A stretch of DNA of 64,000 nucleotides from JAJEFO01 sp965208685 (GCA_965208685.1 CBDBPL010000007.1:1178001-1242000); one strand, 5' to 3'. Positions 1 through 9,038 are shown, counted from the first letter of the stretch. Notes: generated by a model not told the origin, from the letters alone. Program-made: numbers and translations.

Positions 1-197
1 AGAAGCCCGTGCGCGACGCGTGCATCGAATCCATGACGCCGTGCGGCCGCGTTGGACATGTGAATCTCGAACCTGTCGCCTGCCATGTCGGCGAAGGCGT
101 CAATCATCCCCGCGGTGACGGTCATGGACCCGCAATCGATGCGGTCGCCGCAGGAAAGCGTGGCAGCGCCGTGGCGGCCCGGAGGAAGGAGGCGCAT
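1..197 (-). CDS. MaoC-like (R)-specific hydratase, partial at left edge
   Basis: This is the N-terminal 65 codons of a gene that runs off the left edge. The translation shows the MaoC hot-dog pattern: a thioesterase-like strand (SMTVTAGMIDAFADMAGD), then RFEIHMSNAAARRHGF and RVAHGL. In MaoC enzymes the Asp/His pair of that region hydrates or dehydrates enoyl-CoA-type substrates; here the usual Asp position reads Glu next to His. I chose the ATG at 197; an in-frame extension upstream is possible. It lies 31 bases downstream of the aldo/keto reductase on the same strand, so the two are probably co-transcribed, fitting a sugar-acid or acyl degradation operon. The substrate cannot be told from a fragment. 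Confidence 0.7.
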   Translation of the reverse strand, partial: MRLLPPGRHGAATLSCGDRIDCGSMTVTAGMIDAFADMAGDRFEIHMSNAAARRHGFDARVAHGL

Positions 198-228
198 CGC
201 GATGCCGCCTTGCTGTGCCGGTCCCGCT

Positions 229-1245
229 TCAGTCCGGGACGGGCGCGTCCTCTCGCAGCAGTTTCCTTTCCTTGAGTTCCGACCAGAAGTCGGCCGGGAT
301 TGGATGGCTGAACCACGCCAGGTTCTTTTCCAGCTGCTCGACCGTGCGCGTTCCGGCGATGAAGCTCGGTATCGCGGGATGGGCGACAACGAATTGCAGC
401 GCAGCGGCAGGCAACGGCACGTCGTGGTCGGCACAGACCTGTTCGATCTTTCTGACCTTTTCCATGATTTCCGGCGGTGCAGGAGCGTAGTTGTACTTGG
501 CACCCTCGATCGCGCCCGTTGCAAGGATCCCCGAGTTGAAACCGCCACCTATGACCACGGCAGCACCGCGTTCCTCGCAGAGCGGCAGGAACTCTTTGAG
601 CGATTCCTGTTCCAGAAGCGTGTAGCGCCCGGCGAGAAGAAAGCAGTCGAAATCGCGTTGCTTGAGCGCCTCGTGGCAGACCTCCCACTCGTTGACGCCG
701 ACACCGATGGCCTTGACCACGCCTTGATTGCGCAGCTCTTCCAGGGCGGCCCAGCAAGTGTCCATGGCCTGCCTGAAGACTTCAGGCTGGTCGTCACCCC
801 GCGTGAAGCGGTCGACGTCGTGGATGAAGCAGATGTCCATGCTTTCCAGGTTGAGCCTCTGCAGGCTGTCTTCGAACGACCTCATCGTGCCGTCGTAGCT
901 GTAATCGAATTGGATCGTGAACCGGCCTGCATTGGTCCAGGGCGCATAGTCGATGTTGTCCTTGCGTGCCGGCTTCAGGACGCGGCCCACCTTGGACGAC
1001 AGCACGAAGTCATCGCGGCTCTTCCAGCGCAGGCTGTGTCCGGTGCGAAGCTCAGAGAGCCCGTGGCCGTACATGGGTGCAGTGTCATAGTAGCGAATAC
1101 CGGCATCCCATGCAGTCTGGATCATCCCGTCAGACGTCTCTTCATCGATCTCGCGAAAGATGTTGCCGATGGGTGCCGTGCCGAATCCAAATGCGGTGAC
1201 TTCCAAGTCGACGCGACCGAACTTCACCAAGGTATCGGGTTGCAT
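229..1245 (-). CDS. Aldo/keto reductase, D-threo-aldose 1-dehydrogenase/L-fucose dehydrogenase-like
   Basis: A 338-residue TIM-barrel aldo/keto reductase. The catalytic tetrad is visible: Asp and Tyr in YYDTAPMYGHG, Lys in LSSKVGR and His in CFIHDVDR. The family oxidises aldoses such as L-fucose or D-threo-aldoses at C1 with NAD(P), giving a lactone. The open frame extends 48 codons further upstream, but the ATG at 1245 follows a clear GGAAGGA ribosome site and begins the conserved strand (FGRVDLEVTAFGFG), so the shorter form is chosen. It is divergent from a sugar ABC importer operon, and a lactonase-type amidohydrolase sits at 24.7 kb. Both suggest oxidative sugar catabolism. The exact sugar is unknown. 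Confidence 0.88.
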   Translation of the reverse strand: MQPDTLVKFGRVDLEVTAFGFGTAPIGNIFREIDEETSDGMIQTAWDAGIRYYDTAPMYGHGLSELRTGHSLRWKSRDDFVLSSKVGRVLKPARKDNIDYAPWTNAGRFTIQFDYSYDGTMRSFEDSLQRLNLESMDICFIHDVDRFTRGDDQPEVFRQAMDTCWAALEELRNQGVVKAIGVGVNEWEVCHEALKQRDFDCFLLAGRYTLLEQESLKEFLPLCEERGAAVVIGGGFNSGILATGAIEGAKYNYAPAPPEIMEKVRKIEQVCADHDVPLPAAALQFVVAHPAIPSFIAGTRTVEQLEKNLAWFSHPIPADFWSELKERKLLREDAPVPD

Positions 1246-1262
1246 GCGCGTTCCTTCCAAAG

Positions 1263-1282
1263 TAACTATTTGGTTAGTTATA
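1263..1282 (-). promoter_or_regulatory. Candidate operator overlapping the -10 of the aldo/keto reductase gene
   Basis: On the minus strand a -10-like TATAAC (1282-1277) runs into the dyad TAACTAACCAAATAGTTA (1280-1263): TAACTA, six bases, TAGTTA, a perfect 6-bp inverted repeat. It ends 18 bases before the start codon at 1245. A repressor bound here would block the promoter. No regulator gene is next to it and the motif does not identify a family. Confidence 0.45.
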
Positions 1283-1672
1283 TCGCTCGTGACGAACCGG
1301 CAAGAGGTTTTTCCGAACAGGCATCTTTGGTGAATTCCCGGGGTGCCGACGTGGTCGCCAAAGGCCATGCAAGAGCATGAACGAAGCATTGGGCAAGGCC
1401 GAACTTGCGTGGCCGCTGTCGTGCCGGGAAGGACACGCAGCCGTGGAACCGGGCTTGACCAACTGGCAGGTCTCGGAGTGGAAAGCTGCGGACCGCAAGT
1501 GAGCTAGGATGGACGAAGTCGTTGCGGTCACTTGAAAAAATCGGCAAGGTGCCGGAGGCGCAGATTTCGGGGGACACGCGAAACCGCTGCATTCTCTGCG
1601 GACATCTGGCGAAAACGAGGTTCGCGAGGGATCCGTGATGCGGCTGTTGACCGCTTCGGCGGCCTGTGCTGT

Positions 1673-1701
1673 TTGACATTGACTGCCGTCACGCCGATAC
1701 A
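1673..1701 (+). promoter_or_regulatory. Sigma70-type promoter candidate for the first sugar importer operon
   Basis: TTGACA at 1673-1678 is a perfect -35. It is followed after 17 bases by GATACA (1696-1701) as a -10. The start codon of the binding-protein gene is 65 bases further on at 1767. A GTTGC-GG-GCAAC inverted repeat at 1726-1737 lies in the leader. The rest of the 1246-1766 intergenic stretch holds no gene I can support. Confidence 0.5.
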
Positions 1702-1766
1702 GGCGTTTCGGAAACCAGGCCTGCGGTTGCGGGCAACGGAAACGGCCAACAAGTTGGGAGGACAAC

Positions 1767-3017
1767 ATGGCATACACGAAGACAAGAATTCTCGGGGTTC
1801 TGGCAGCAACATCGCTTGCTGCAGGAGCTGCAAATGCGGGCGACGTGGAGGTGCTGCACTGGTGGACATCGGGCGGCGAAGCGGCCGCGCTGAACGTGCT
1901 CAAGCAGGATCTCGAAAGCCAGGGCATCGGCTGGCAGGACATGCCCGTCGCGGGCGGCGGCGGCGAGCAGGCAATGACGGTCCTGCGCGCCCGTGTCACT
2001 GCGGGCAATGCGCCGACGGCCGTGCAGATGCTGGGCTTCGACATCCTGGACTGGGCCAAGGAAGGCGCTCTTGCCGACCTGAACGAGATTGCCGCCCAGG
2101 AAGGCTGGGACGCGGTCGTTCCGGAGGCGCTGCAGGCATTCGCGCGGCACGACGGCAAGTGGATATCGGCACCCGTGAACGTCCATTCCACGAACTGGGT
2201 CTGGGCCAACAAGGCGGTGCTCGACGCCAACGGCATCTCGGTTCCGCAGACATGGGACGAGTTCGTGGCGGCAGTCGAGAAGCTGGCTGCGGCGGGCGTC
2301 ACGCCGATCGCCCAGGGCGGCCAGGCCTGGCAGGAAGCCACGGCCTTTGACGCCGTGGTCATGTCGGCTGGCGGACCTGACTTCTACAAGGCGGCCTTCA
2401 TTGATCTTGACGAAGGTGCGCTTGGCTCCGACACCATGAAGGAAGCGTTCGACAGGATGGCCTTCATCCGCGCGAACGTTGACGAGAACTTCTCCGGTCG
2501 CGACTGGAACCTGGCTACCGCCATGGTCATCAACGGCGAAGCAGGCTTCCAGATGATGGGTGACTGGGCCAAGGGCGAGTTCCTGAACGCGGGCAAGGTG
2601 CCGGGAACGGATTTCCTCTGCTTCCGCTTCCCGGGCACGCAGGACCAGGTGACTTTCAATGCTGACCAGTTCGCGATGTTCGATCAGGGCGGATCGGTTT
2701 CGAAGGAGCAGGCGGCGCTTGCCTCGGCGATTCTGTCACCGTCCTTCCAGTCTGCGTTCAACGTCGTAAAGGGTTCGGTGCCTGCGCGGACCGACGTCAG
2801 CGACGAGGCTTTCGATGCCTGTGGCAAGCAGGGCATGAAGGACCTGGCCGCGGCCGCGTCGAGCGGGAACCTGTTCGGTTCGATGGCTCACGGCCACGCG
2901 GCACCGGCCAGCGTCAAGAATGCGGTCTATGACGTCGTGACAGCGCATTTCAACGGCGAATTTGACAGCGCAACTGCCGTGGAGGAGCTCGTCGACGCCG
3001 TGTCAATCGCAAAGTAA
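1767..3017 (+). CDS. ABC sugar transporter, periplasmic binding protein (GtsA-like)
   Basis: A 416-residue extracellular solute-binding protein (family 1). It has a signal peptide (hydrophobic ILGVLAATSLAAGAANA, cleavage probably before GDVEVLHWW) and the ligand-cleft pattern of glucose/mannose binders, with VEVLHWWTSGGEAAAL followed by NVHSTNWVWANK. It should capture a sugar in the periplasm for the two permeases and ATPase that follow. The ATG at 1767 is preceded by GGGAGGA. A strong hairpin directly follows the stop codon. Resemblance to GtsA suggests a hexose, but the ligand is inferred only. Confidence 0.9.
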   Translation: MAYTKTRILGVLAATSLAAGAANAGDVEVLHWWTSGGEAAALNVLKQDLESQGIGWQDMPVAGGGGEQAMTVLRARVTAGNAPTAVQMLGFDILDWAKEGALADLNEIAAQEGWDAVVPEALQAFARHDGKWISAPVNVHSTNWVWANKAVLDANGISVPQTWDEFVAAVEKLAAAGVTPIAQGGQAWQEATAFDAVVMSAGGPDFYKAAFIDLDEGALGSDTMKEAFDRMAFIRANVDENFSGRDWNLATAMVINGEAGFQMMGDWAKGEFLNAGKVPGTDFLCFRFPGTQDQVTFNADQFAMFDQGGSVSKEQAALASAILSPSFQSAFNVVKGSVPARTDVSDEAFDACGKQGMKDLAAAASSGNLFGSMAHGHAAPASVKNAVYDVVTAHFNGEFDSATAVEELVDAVSIAK

Positions 3018-3029
3018 GATCATGAGCGG

Positions 3030-3049
3030 GGGCCGCATAGGTGCGGCCC
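3030..3049 (+). terminator. Hairpin between binding-protein and permease genes
   Basis: GGGCCGCA (3030-3037), loop TAGG, TGCGGCCC (3042-3049) form a perfect 8-bp GC-rich stem without a T tract, 26 bases before the permease start. It is better read as an mRNA-stabilising or attenuating hairpin than as a full terminator. Equivalent hairpins follow the other three binding-protein genes. Confidence 0.6.
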
Positions 3050-3074
3050 TCGCCACCCGTCAGGAGCGATAGGC

Positions 3075-3968
3075 ATGGCCGCGCCCGTCGACGCAGACTT
3101 CCGCACTCGGCTTCAGGTCTGGCTTCCCAAGCTGGTGCTGTCGCCGTCCTTGGCGATGGCGCTTGTGTTCGTCTACGGCTTCATACTCTTCACGGTCTAC
3201 CTTTCCTTCACCGACAGCCGCATCCTGCCGAGCTTTGGCTGGGTTGGATTCGAGAACTACTTCAAGCTGTTTCGCCTGCGTCATTGGGAGATCGCGGTCA
3301 CGAACATGGGCGTGTTCGCCATCCTCTACATGCTGATCTGCACGGCAATCGGGCTGACACTTGCAATTTTCTTTGATCAGAAGATCAGGGGCGAGGGGGT
3401 TCTGAGGCCGATCTACCTCTATCCCATGGCTCTGTCATTCATCGTGACCGGAACGGCCTGGAAGTGGATGCTGGATCCTGGAATCGGGCTCGAAAACACG
3501 ATGCACGCCCTGGGCTGGGAAAGTTTCGCCTTCGACTGGATAAAGAACCGGAACTACGCGATCTACACCGTGGTGCTTGCAGCGGTCTGGCAGACCAGCG
3601 GTTTCGTGATGGCGATGTTTCTTGCCGGCCTTCGCGGAATCGACAACGAGATTCTGAAGGCGGCGCAGATCGACGGCGCATCGAACTGGAATCTCTACCG
3701 GAGGATCATCATTCCGCAGCTTCGGCCGGCATTTCTTTCGGCCTTCGTCATTCTCGCGCATCTCGCGATCAAGACATATGACCTCGTGATCGCCTTGACG
3801 GGAGGAGGCCCGGGCAGGGCAACGGAATTGCCAGCCACCTTCATGTACTCCTACACCTTCACTCGGAACCAGATGGGCATCGGCGCCGCGTCGGCGACGA
3901 TCATGTTGATGACGATCGCCGCCATCATGATTCCGTACCTCTATTCCGAGCTGCGGGAGCGGAAGTGA
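3075..3968 (+). CDS. ABC sugar transporter permease, MalF/UgpA type
   Basis: A 297-residue inner-membrane permease with six predicted hydrophobic segments. The first is LVLSPSLAMALVFVYGFILFTVYL. The cytoplasmic EAA loop that contacts the ATPase is seen as KAAQIDGASNWNLYRRIIIPQLRPA. It pairs with the next gene to form the channel. The ATG at 3075 follows a GGAG ribosome site. The stop codon overlaps the next start (TGATG), so the two permeases are translationally coupled. Confidence 0.92.
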   Translation: MAAPVDADFRTRLQVWLPKLVLSPSLAMALVFVYGFILFTVYLSFTDSRILPSFGWVGFENYFKLFRLRHWEIAVTNMGVFAILYMLICTAIGLTLAIFFDQKIRGEGVLRPIYLYPMALSFIVTGTAWKWMLDPGIGLENTMHALGWESFAFDWIKNRNYAIYTVVLAAVWQTSGFVMAMFLAGLRGIDNEILKAAQIDGASNWNLYRRIIIPQLRPAFLSAFVILAHLAIKTYDLVIALTGGGPGRATELPATFMYSYTFTRNQMGIGAASATIMLMTIAAIMIPYLYSELRERK

Positions 3969-4849
3969 TGGCCGCAATGCAGCAGGAATCCGCAATTCGC
4001 ACCAGCAACGCGGGACGGGTTCTGATCTACCTGCTGCTTCTGCTGTTCGCGTTCTTCTACCTTTTGCCGCTCTTCGTCATGGGCGTGAATTCGGTCAAGC
4101 CGCTTTCGGAGATCACCGGCGGCAACATGATGGCATTGCCGGAGATCTGGACACTGGAGCCGTGGCGGAATGCATGGTCCGAGGCACAGGTCGGAGTTCA
4201 GGCGACGGGATTGAAGCCGTACTTCTGGAACTCGATCAAGATGGTCGTGCCGGCGGTGTTCATTTCGACGATGCTCGGGGCGCTCAACGGATACGTGTTG
4301 ACCAAGTGGCGGTTCCGGGGCGACACGATCCTGTTTGGCCTGATGCTCTTCGCTTGCTTCATTCCATTCCAGATCGTGCTGATTCCGATGGCGCGTGTGC
4401 TCGGCATCTTCGGGCTGGCTGGCACGACCTGGGGCCTGGTGCTGGTGCATGTCGTCTACGGAATCGGGTTCACGACGCTCTACTTTCGAAACTACTATGC
4501 CGCTTTCCCAACGGAATTGGTAAGGGCGGCGCAGATTGACGGTGCCGGGTTCTTCCAGATCTTCTGGCGCATCATGCTGCCGTCCTCGGGACCGATCATC
4601 GTCGTCTCCGTGATCTGGCAGTTCACCAATATCTGGAACGACTTCCTGTTCGGCGCGTCATTCGCTGACTTTTCGAGCCAGCCGATGACGGTGGCTCTGA
4701 ACAACCTCGTCCAGTCGTCAACAGGAGTGAAGGAATACAACGTTCATTTCGCGGGGGCGATTCTTGCCGCGCTTCCAACTCTTCTCGTCTACATCGTCGC
4801 GGGCCGCTTCTTCGTGCGGGGCCTGATGGCGGGTTCTGTGAAAGGTTGA
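3968..4849 (+). CDS. ABC sugar transporter permease, MalG/UgpE type
   Basis: A 293-residue second permease subunit with about six membrane segments. Its EAA loop is RAAQIDGAGFFQIFWRIMLPSSGP, typical of the MalG side of carbohydrate uptake (CUT1) importers. The ATG at 3968 overlaps the stop codon of the MalF-type gene; a GTG one codon upstream is an equally possible start. It ends three bases before the ATPase gene. The gene order binding protein, MalF, MalG, ATPase is the standard CUT1 operon. Confidence 0.92.
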   Translation: MAAMQQESAIRTSNAGRVLIYLLLLLFAFFYLLPLFVMGVNSVKPLSEITGGNMMALPEIWTLEPWRNAWSEAQVGVQATGLKPYFWNSIKMVVPAVFISTMLGALNGYVLTKWRFRGDTILFGLMLFACFIPFQIVLIPMARVLGIFGLAGTTWGLVLVHVVYGIGFTTLYFRNYYAAFPTELVRAAQIDGAGFFQIFWRIMLPSSGPIIVVSVIWQFTNIWNDFLFGASFADFSSQPMTVALNNLVQSSTGVKEYNVHFAGAILAALPTLLVYIVAGRFFVRGLMAGSVKG

Positions 4850-4852
4850 ACA

Positions 4853-5968
4853 ATGGGCTTTCTCGACATCGACAGCGCCTCCAAGACCTACGGGTCGGTT
4901 GAGGTGCTGCACAACGTGAACATCTCGGTTGGTGAAGGAGAGTTCCTAGTTCTCGTTGGACCCTCCGGTTGCGGAAAGTCCACTCTCCTGAACATGATTG
5001 CCGGGCTGGAGGACATTACCAGCGGCGAGATCCGCCTGAAGGGCAATCTCATGAACGGAGTGCATCCGTCACGGCGAAACATCGCGATGGTGTTCCAGTC
5101 ATACGCGCTCTATCCGAACATGACGGTCGCCAAGAACATCACCTTTGGCCTTGAAATGCACAAGGTGCCGAAGGCGGAACGCGAGTCGGCGATGCAGGAA
5201 GTCGCGGAACTGCTGCAGATCGGCGGACTCCTGAACCGGAAGCCTGCGCAGTTGTCGGGCGGCCAGCGGCAGCGGGTTGCCATGGGTCGGGCGCTTGTCA
5301 GGAAGCCGGAAGTCTTCCTGTTCGACGAGCCGTTGTCGAACCTTGATGCGAAGCTGCGCGTCGACATGCGGACCGAAATCAAGAAGCTCCATCAGAACCT
5401 CGGGACAACGATCGTGTACGTGACGCATGACCAGATCGAGGCGATGACCCTGTCGACCCGGATTGCCGTGATGAACGAGGGCCATGTGCAGCAGCTTGGG
5501 ACGCCGAAGGAGATCTACGACGCTCCGGCCAATCTCTTTGTTGCGACATTCATGGGGTCGCCATCAATGAACCTCGTGCCGGTCACCATCAAGGCGAATG
5601 GAGAAGCCGTCTATGCCGAGACCAGCAACAGTTTCGGCGAGACCGTGAGGCTGGCGGTTCCCGAAGCGGGAACCGAACTCAGGTCGATGTCCGGAAAGAC
5701 CGTCACTTTGGGGATCAGGCCGGAGGCGTTGACGGACAAGGATGGCGCGGATCATCGCTCGACCCATGTTGAACGGTGTGCGAGCGCGGTCGGAGTCACG
5801 GAGCCGGCCGGATCGGACACGTTCGTCACGACGTCTTTCGGCGAGGCGGAATGCGTGGCACGGATGCGGGCTGACACGGATGCTTCTTCGGGTGCAGTGA
5901 TCGAATTTGCGTTCAACATGGAAAAGGCCGTGTACTTCGACCCCAAGTCAGGCATCCGCATTGACTAG
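4853..5968 (+). CDS. ABC sugar transporter ATP-binding protein, UgpC/MsmK type
   Basis: A 371-residue nucleotide-binding subunit with Walker A (GPSGCGKST, about residue 38), the ABC signature LSGGQRQRVAMGRAL and Walker B VFLFDEPLSNLDAKL. An H-loop His lies in VTHDQIEAMTL. The C-terminal part (from about residue 240) is the TOBE/OB regulatory domain typical of MalK/UgpC proteins. It powers the MalFG-type pair encoded just upstream. It is followed by a small GlcG-like gene, apparently in the same transcript. Confidence 0.94.
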   Translation: MGFLDIDSASKTYGSVEVLHNVNISVGEGEFLVLVGPSGCGKSTLLNMIAGLEDITSGEIRLKGNLMNGVHPSRRNIAMVFQSYALYPNMTVAKNITFGLEMHKVPKAERESAMQEVAELLQIGGLLNRKPAQLSGGQRQRVAMGRALVRKPEVFLFDEPLSNLDAKLRVDMRTEIKKLHQNLGTTIVYVTHDQIEAMTLSTRIAVMNEGHVQQLGTPKEIYDAPANLFVATFMGSPSMNLVPVTIKANGEAVYAETSNSFGETVRLAVPEAGTELRSMSGKTVTLGIRPEALTDKDGADHRSTHVERCASAVGVTEPAGSDTFVTTSFGEAECVARMRADTDASSGAVIEFAFNMEKAVYFDPKSGIRID

Positions 5969-6002
5969 CGGGGATGCGCCTTCGCAGGAGGAGATCGTTC
6001 CG

Positions 6003-6428
6003 ATGCCGGAACATTCGAGATCCGTTCCCGTAGTTTCTTGCGATTGCGCTGTTGGCCTCGTGGAAGCCGCACGGTGCCATGCTCGCGAAAACGGATGGTC
6101 GGTTGCAGTTGCCGTCGTTGACCCTTGGGGCGCCGTCGTGGCCTCCAGCCGCATGGACGGAGTTCCTCCGGCGGTTCTCGAATTCGCGACCGACAAGGCC
6201 TACACGGCGGCGCTCGGAAAGTCGAGCAAGGCATTTTTCGAGCGCATGTCCTCAAGCGATGAACTGACCCTTGGCTTGCAGACAAGGCCGCGCCTTTGTG
6301 CATGGGAAGGGGGACTGCCCATCCATGAGGGCGACCAGCTCATAGGTGCAATCGGCGTGTCAGGCGCGGTCGGTCCGGAAGACAGCGCCTGTGCAAGCGC
6401 AGCGCTGACGAGCCTCGGCTTGGATTGA
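6003..6428 (+). CDS. GlcG/HbpS family protein
   Basis: A 141-residue protein of the GlcG/HbpS fold (PF03928 type). It shows GWSVAVAVVDPWGAVVASSRMDG, FATDKAYTAAL and a C-terminal glycine-rich segment around IGAIGVSGAVGPEDSACA. The family's biochemical role is poorly defined: some members bind haem, and others sit in glycolate or polyol catabolic operons. The ATG at 6003 follows GGAGGA, 34 bases after the ATPase stop codon, so it is probably the fifth gene of the importer operon. The open frame upstream of 6003 overlaps the ATPase gene and is not used. Confidence 0.8.
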   Translation: MPEHSRSVPVVSCDCAVGLVEAARCHARENGWSVAVAVVDPWGAVVASSRMDGVPPAVLEFATDKAYTAALGKSSKAFFERMSSSDELTLGLQTRPRLCAWEGGLPIHEGDQLIGAIGVSGAVGPEDSACASAALTSLGLD

Positions 6429-6609
6429 GTTTCCATGCAGAGAGTTCGCATGGCGTCGATTCCGAACAGTTTGAATTGCCATTGACTCCCCAAGTTCCGG
6501 ACCGAGGCGGAACGAGGATAGGCACTTGACGGCCTTGGCCATCACTCGAACTCTCCATTCGACCCGAGCGCAAGCGATACGGGACGTCAACGGACAAAAC
6601 GAGGTGCCC

Positions 6610-7791
6610 ATGCCAATCGAGCACGCTCCTTTCAGCCAGGTGGAATATGATCGTCGAATGGCGAAGACTCGCCAAGCCATGATCGCGGCCGGAATTGACG
6701 TCTTGTTCGTGACCGATCCGTCGAACCAGGCGTGGCTGACAGGCTATGACGGCTGGTCGTTCTACGTGCATCAAGGAGTGATTCTGGGGCTGGAAGGCGA
6801 TCCGCTGTGGTGGGGGCGTCTTCAGGACACCAATGGCGGGAGGCGAACGGTATGGATGGAGGATGACAAGGTGCTGGGCTACGCCGAGAGCTATGTGCAA
6901 TCCACTACGTGTCATCCCATGGAAGACTTGGCCGAGCAGTTGCGGGCGATAGGGTACGAGAAGGCCCGAATCGGGGTTGAGCTTGAGAATTACTACTATT
7001 CCGCCAAAGCCCATATGGTGCTGGACGCAGAGTTGCCAAATGCCGCGCTGGTAGATGCCACTTCGCTTGTGAACTGGCAGCGCGCGGTGAAGTCGGACGA
7101 GGAAATGAATTTCATCCGGAAGGCTGCAAGGATTACCGAAAAGATCGTCAACGTCGCGTTGGAAAGGGCCGAGCCGGGCGTGCGCAAGAACGAGTTGGTG
7201 GCCGAGATATGCCATGCCGGCCTGATGGGAGTGGGCGACGACTGGGGAGACTACCCCGCCATCGTTCCGTTGACACCTTCGGGGCTGGATGCAGCCGCGC
7301 CGCACCTGACCTGGAACGGCAACGAAATGAAGACCGGTGAATGCACCTTCTTCGAACTCTCCGGCTGTTACCGCCGCTATCATGCGCCGCTGTGCCGTTC
7401 GATCTTTCTGGGCAAGCCGCCGCGGACCATGCTGGATGCCTCCCAGGCGCTGACAGCGGGCCTCAACGCCGGGCTGGATGCCGCGCGCGCCGGCAACCGT
7501 GCCTGCGATATCGCCAACGCGTTGAATGGCGAGCTGGCCAAGGTCGGCATTGATCGCGGCGGGCGCTGTGGTTATCCGATCGGCCTGGGCTACCCGCCGG
7601 ACTGGGGCGAGCGCACCGTGTCGATCCGCCCTGCCGATGAGACCGAGCTTCAACCGGGCATGACCTTTCACTTCATGCCGGGCCTGTGGATGGATGGTTG
7701 GGGCCTGGAGACGACGGAATCCATCGTCATCACCGAGAGCGGTCCGGCAGAGGCGTTGTGCAATGTCGAGCGAAAGCTCTTCCTTTGCTGA
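6610..7791 (+). CDS. M24 family hydrolase, ectoine hydrolase (DoeA)-like
   Basis: A 393-residue pita-bread (M24, aminopeptidase P-like) protein. Its sequence strongly resembles ectoine hydrolase DoeA: VDVLFVTDP-type N-domain text, GYDGWSFYVHQG, WWGRLQD, DWGDYPAIVPLTPSG, RRYHAPLCRS and GYPIGLGYPPDWGER. The metal-ligand aspartates of classical M24 peptidases are changed in this subfamily (FELSGCYRRYHAP here). It may open a cyclic or amide bond rather than cut peptides. The ATG at 6610 has GAGGTG just upstream; the frame is open further upstream from a TTG at 6526 but without a good site. No doeB/doeC partners are seen, so ectoine as substrate is uncertain. Confidence 0.85.
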   Translation: MPIEHAPFSQVEYDRRMAKTRQAMIAAGIDVLFVTDPSNQAWLTGYDGWSFYVHQGVILGLEGDPLWWGRLQDTNGGRRTVWMEDDKVLGYAESYVQSTTCHPMEDLAEQLRAIGYEKARIGVELENYYYSAKAHMVLDAELPNAALVDATSLVNWQRAVKSDEEMNFIRKAARITEKIVNVALERAEPGVRKNELVAEICHAGLMGVGDDWGDYPAIVPLTPSGLDAAAPHLTWNGNEMKTGECTFFELSGCYRRYHAPLCRSIFLGKPPRTMLDASQALTAGLNAGLDAARAGNRACDIANALNGELAKVGIDRGGRCGYPIGLGYPPDWGERTVSIRPADETELQPGMTFHFMPGLWMDGWGLETTESIVITESGPAEALCNVERKLFLC

Positions 7792-8013
7792 GCAATCGCC
7801 TGAACTGCCTGGGTGCAGGCTGGCAGAGATGACCGGAGATTCTGCGCGTCTGGCAGGTCAAGGTTCATTCGATGGGCACGGGCCAGCCGCCTGAGCGGCA
7901 AGAAGCTGAAGATGATGCCTGGTCAGGCCGACTCCAATCATGCACGCCACGGACGAGGTTGTTTCCTGCCCTACGAAGACATTTTGCGGCGGACAGACCA
8001 CTCAAATGCGAAT

Positions 8014-8583
8014 ATGGTGGAACTGAAAGTGACCAATGCAATCGGGCGCCTCATGTGCAATTGGCCGAACCCTATGCTTGCAACGGTGGTCTTGTGCGTC
8101 GCTGCCACTGCGGCAAACGCCACTCCGCCTGATCTCCGGACACCCGCACCAGTCATTCACCTTGCAGACAATCTGGACGAAGCCGATGGTCTTGGATGGT
8201 GCATCGACACGATCGGGCGCGGGCTTTCCGATCGCCTGCATGCCCACTCGTGCAAGCCTCGGGGCGGGGATGTGCAGTTTCGCTTCAACGAGACCACTGG
8301 CCAAATCGAGTCGTTCGCCTTCGAAGGAAAGTGCATGGCGAACCTGCATCCGGAAGATCCGTCTGAACCGCTGGGCCTGGTTGATTGCGATGTGACGGCC
8401 AGTGGCCAGAAGTTCATCCACGATCCCGGCTCCATGACAATCCGTCCATCGGATGACGAGACAACGTGCCTGAGCGTCGGTGCCGACAGCCGTTCGGCAG
8501 GTCCCTTCATGGCACGGAATCTCCGGTTCTCGCAGTGCGCAGAATCACAAATGCCGTTCCAGCAATGGATTGTCAGGCGATGA
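8014..8583 (+). CDS. Predicted secreted ricin-B-like beta-trefoil protein
   Basis: About 189 residues with a hydrophobic N-terminal segment (MLATVVLCVAATAANA) that looks like a signal peptide. Three repeats follow, each with a Cys and a Q-x-F/W-type element: WCIDTIGRGLSD then VQFRFN; CMANLHPEDPSEPL then QKFIHD; CLSVGADSR then FQQWIVRR. Such three-lobed repeats are typical of ricin-type lectin folds, which often bind sugars at the cell surface or outside the cell. The start is uncertain: the ATG at 8014 has no clear ribosome site and later ATGs would still keep the signal peptide. The gene is solitary between two sugar importer operons. Confidence 0.6.
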   Translation: MVELKVTNAIGRLMCNWPNPMLATVVLCVAATAANATPPDLRTPAPVIHLADNLDEADGLGWCIDTIGRGLSDRLHAHSCKPRGGDVQFRFNETTGQIESFAFEGKCMANLHPEDPSEPLGLVDCDVTASGQKFIHDPGSMTIRPSDDETTCLSVGADSRSAGPFMARNLRFSQCAESQMPFQQWIVRR

Positions 8584-9038
8584 TCCCGGCGACTCTCGAT
8601 GTTGCACGGCTTCAAAGGGCTTGGCGCGGCATACTTGCCATGTTCTGGTTTCGGGACAGTTGCGGTTTCGGAAGACTGGGCGGTCCGCAAGCAGGACGAA
8701 CGTGTCTCTGTCTAGCAATCGGCGCAGAGCCTGGACATGTTGAACCGGCTGCCCGACACGCTGGCACGGCACGCGCCGTCGACGAGTTGATGCAGCGAAC
8801 CCTGCCAGTCCTCAGGCCGTCGCCGCCGAAAGGCGCAGGCTGCCTCTGACCTTGCGCACGCAGGTTGCCGCCTCGGTGTGCCGTAGCGCCATGAATTCAC
8901 CCCGAGGCATGGCGATTCGGCAGTACGTGATTCCGGAGGCGCGCACCGTGTCGCGCCCCGGCAACGTTCGAATTCACAATGGACACGCGGCTGCATCGGG
9001 CGCGGGGGCACGGAACGAACTTGCCCTGTGTTGGACAG

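Noticed and set aside
85..1380. A 431-codon plus-strand open frame at the left edge
   Set aside because: It is opposite the aldo/keto reductase with its catalytic tetrad and ribosome site; the plus-strand translation has no family features.
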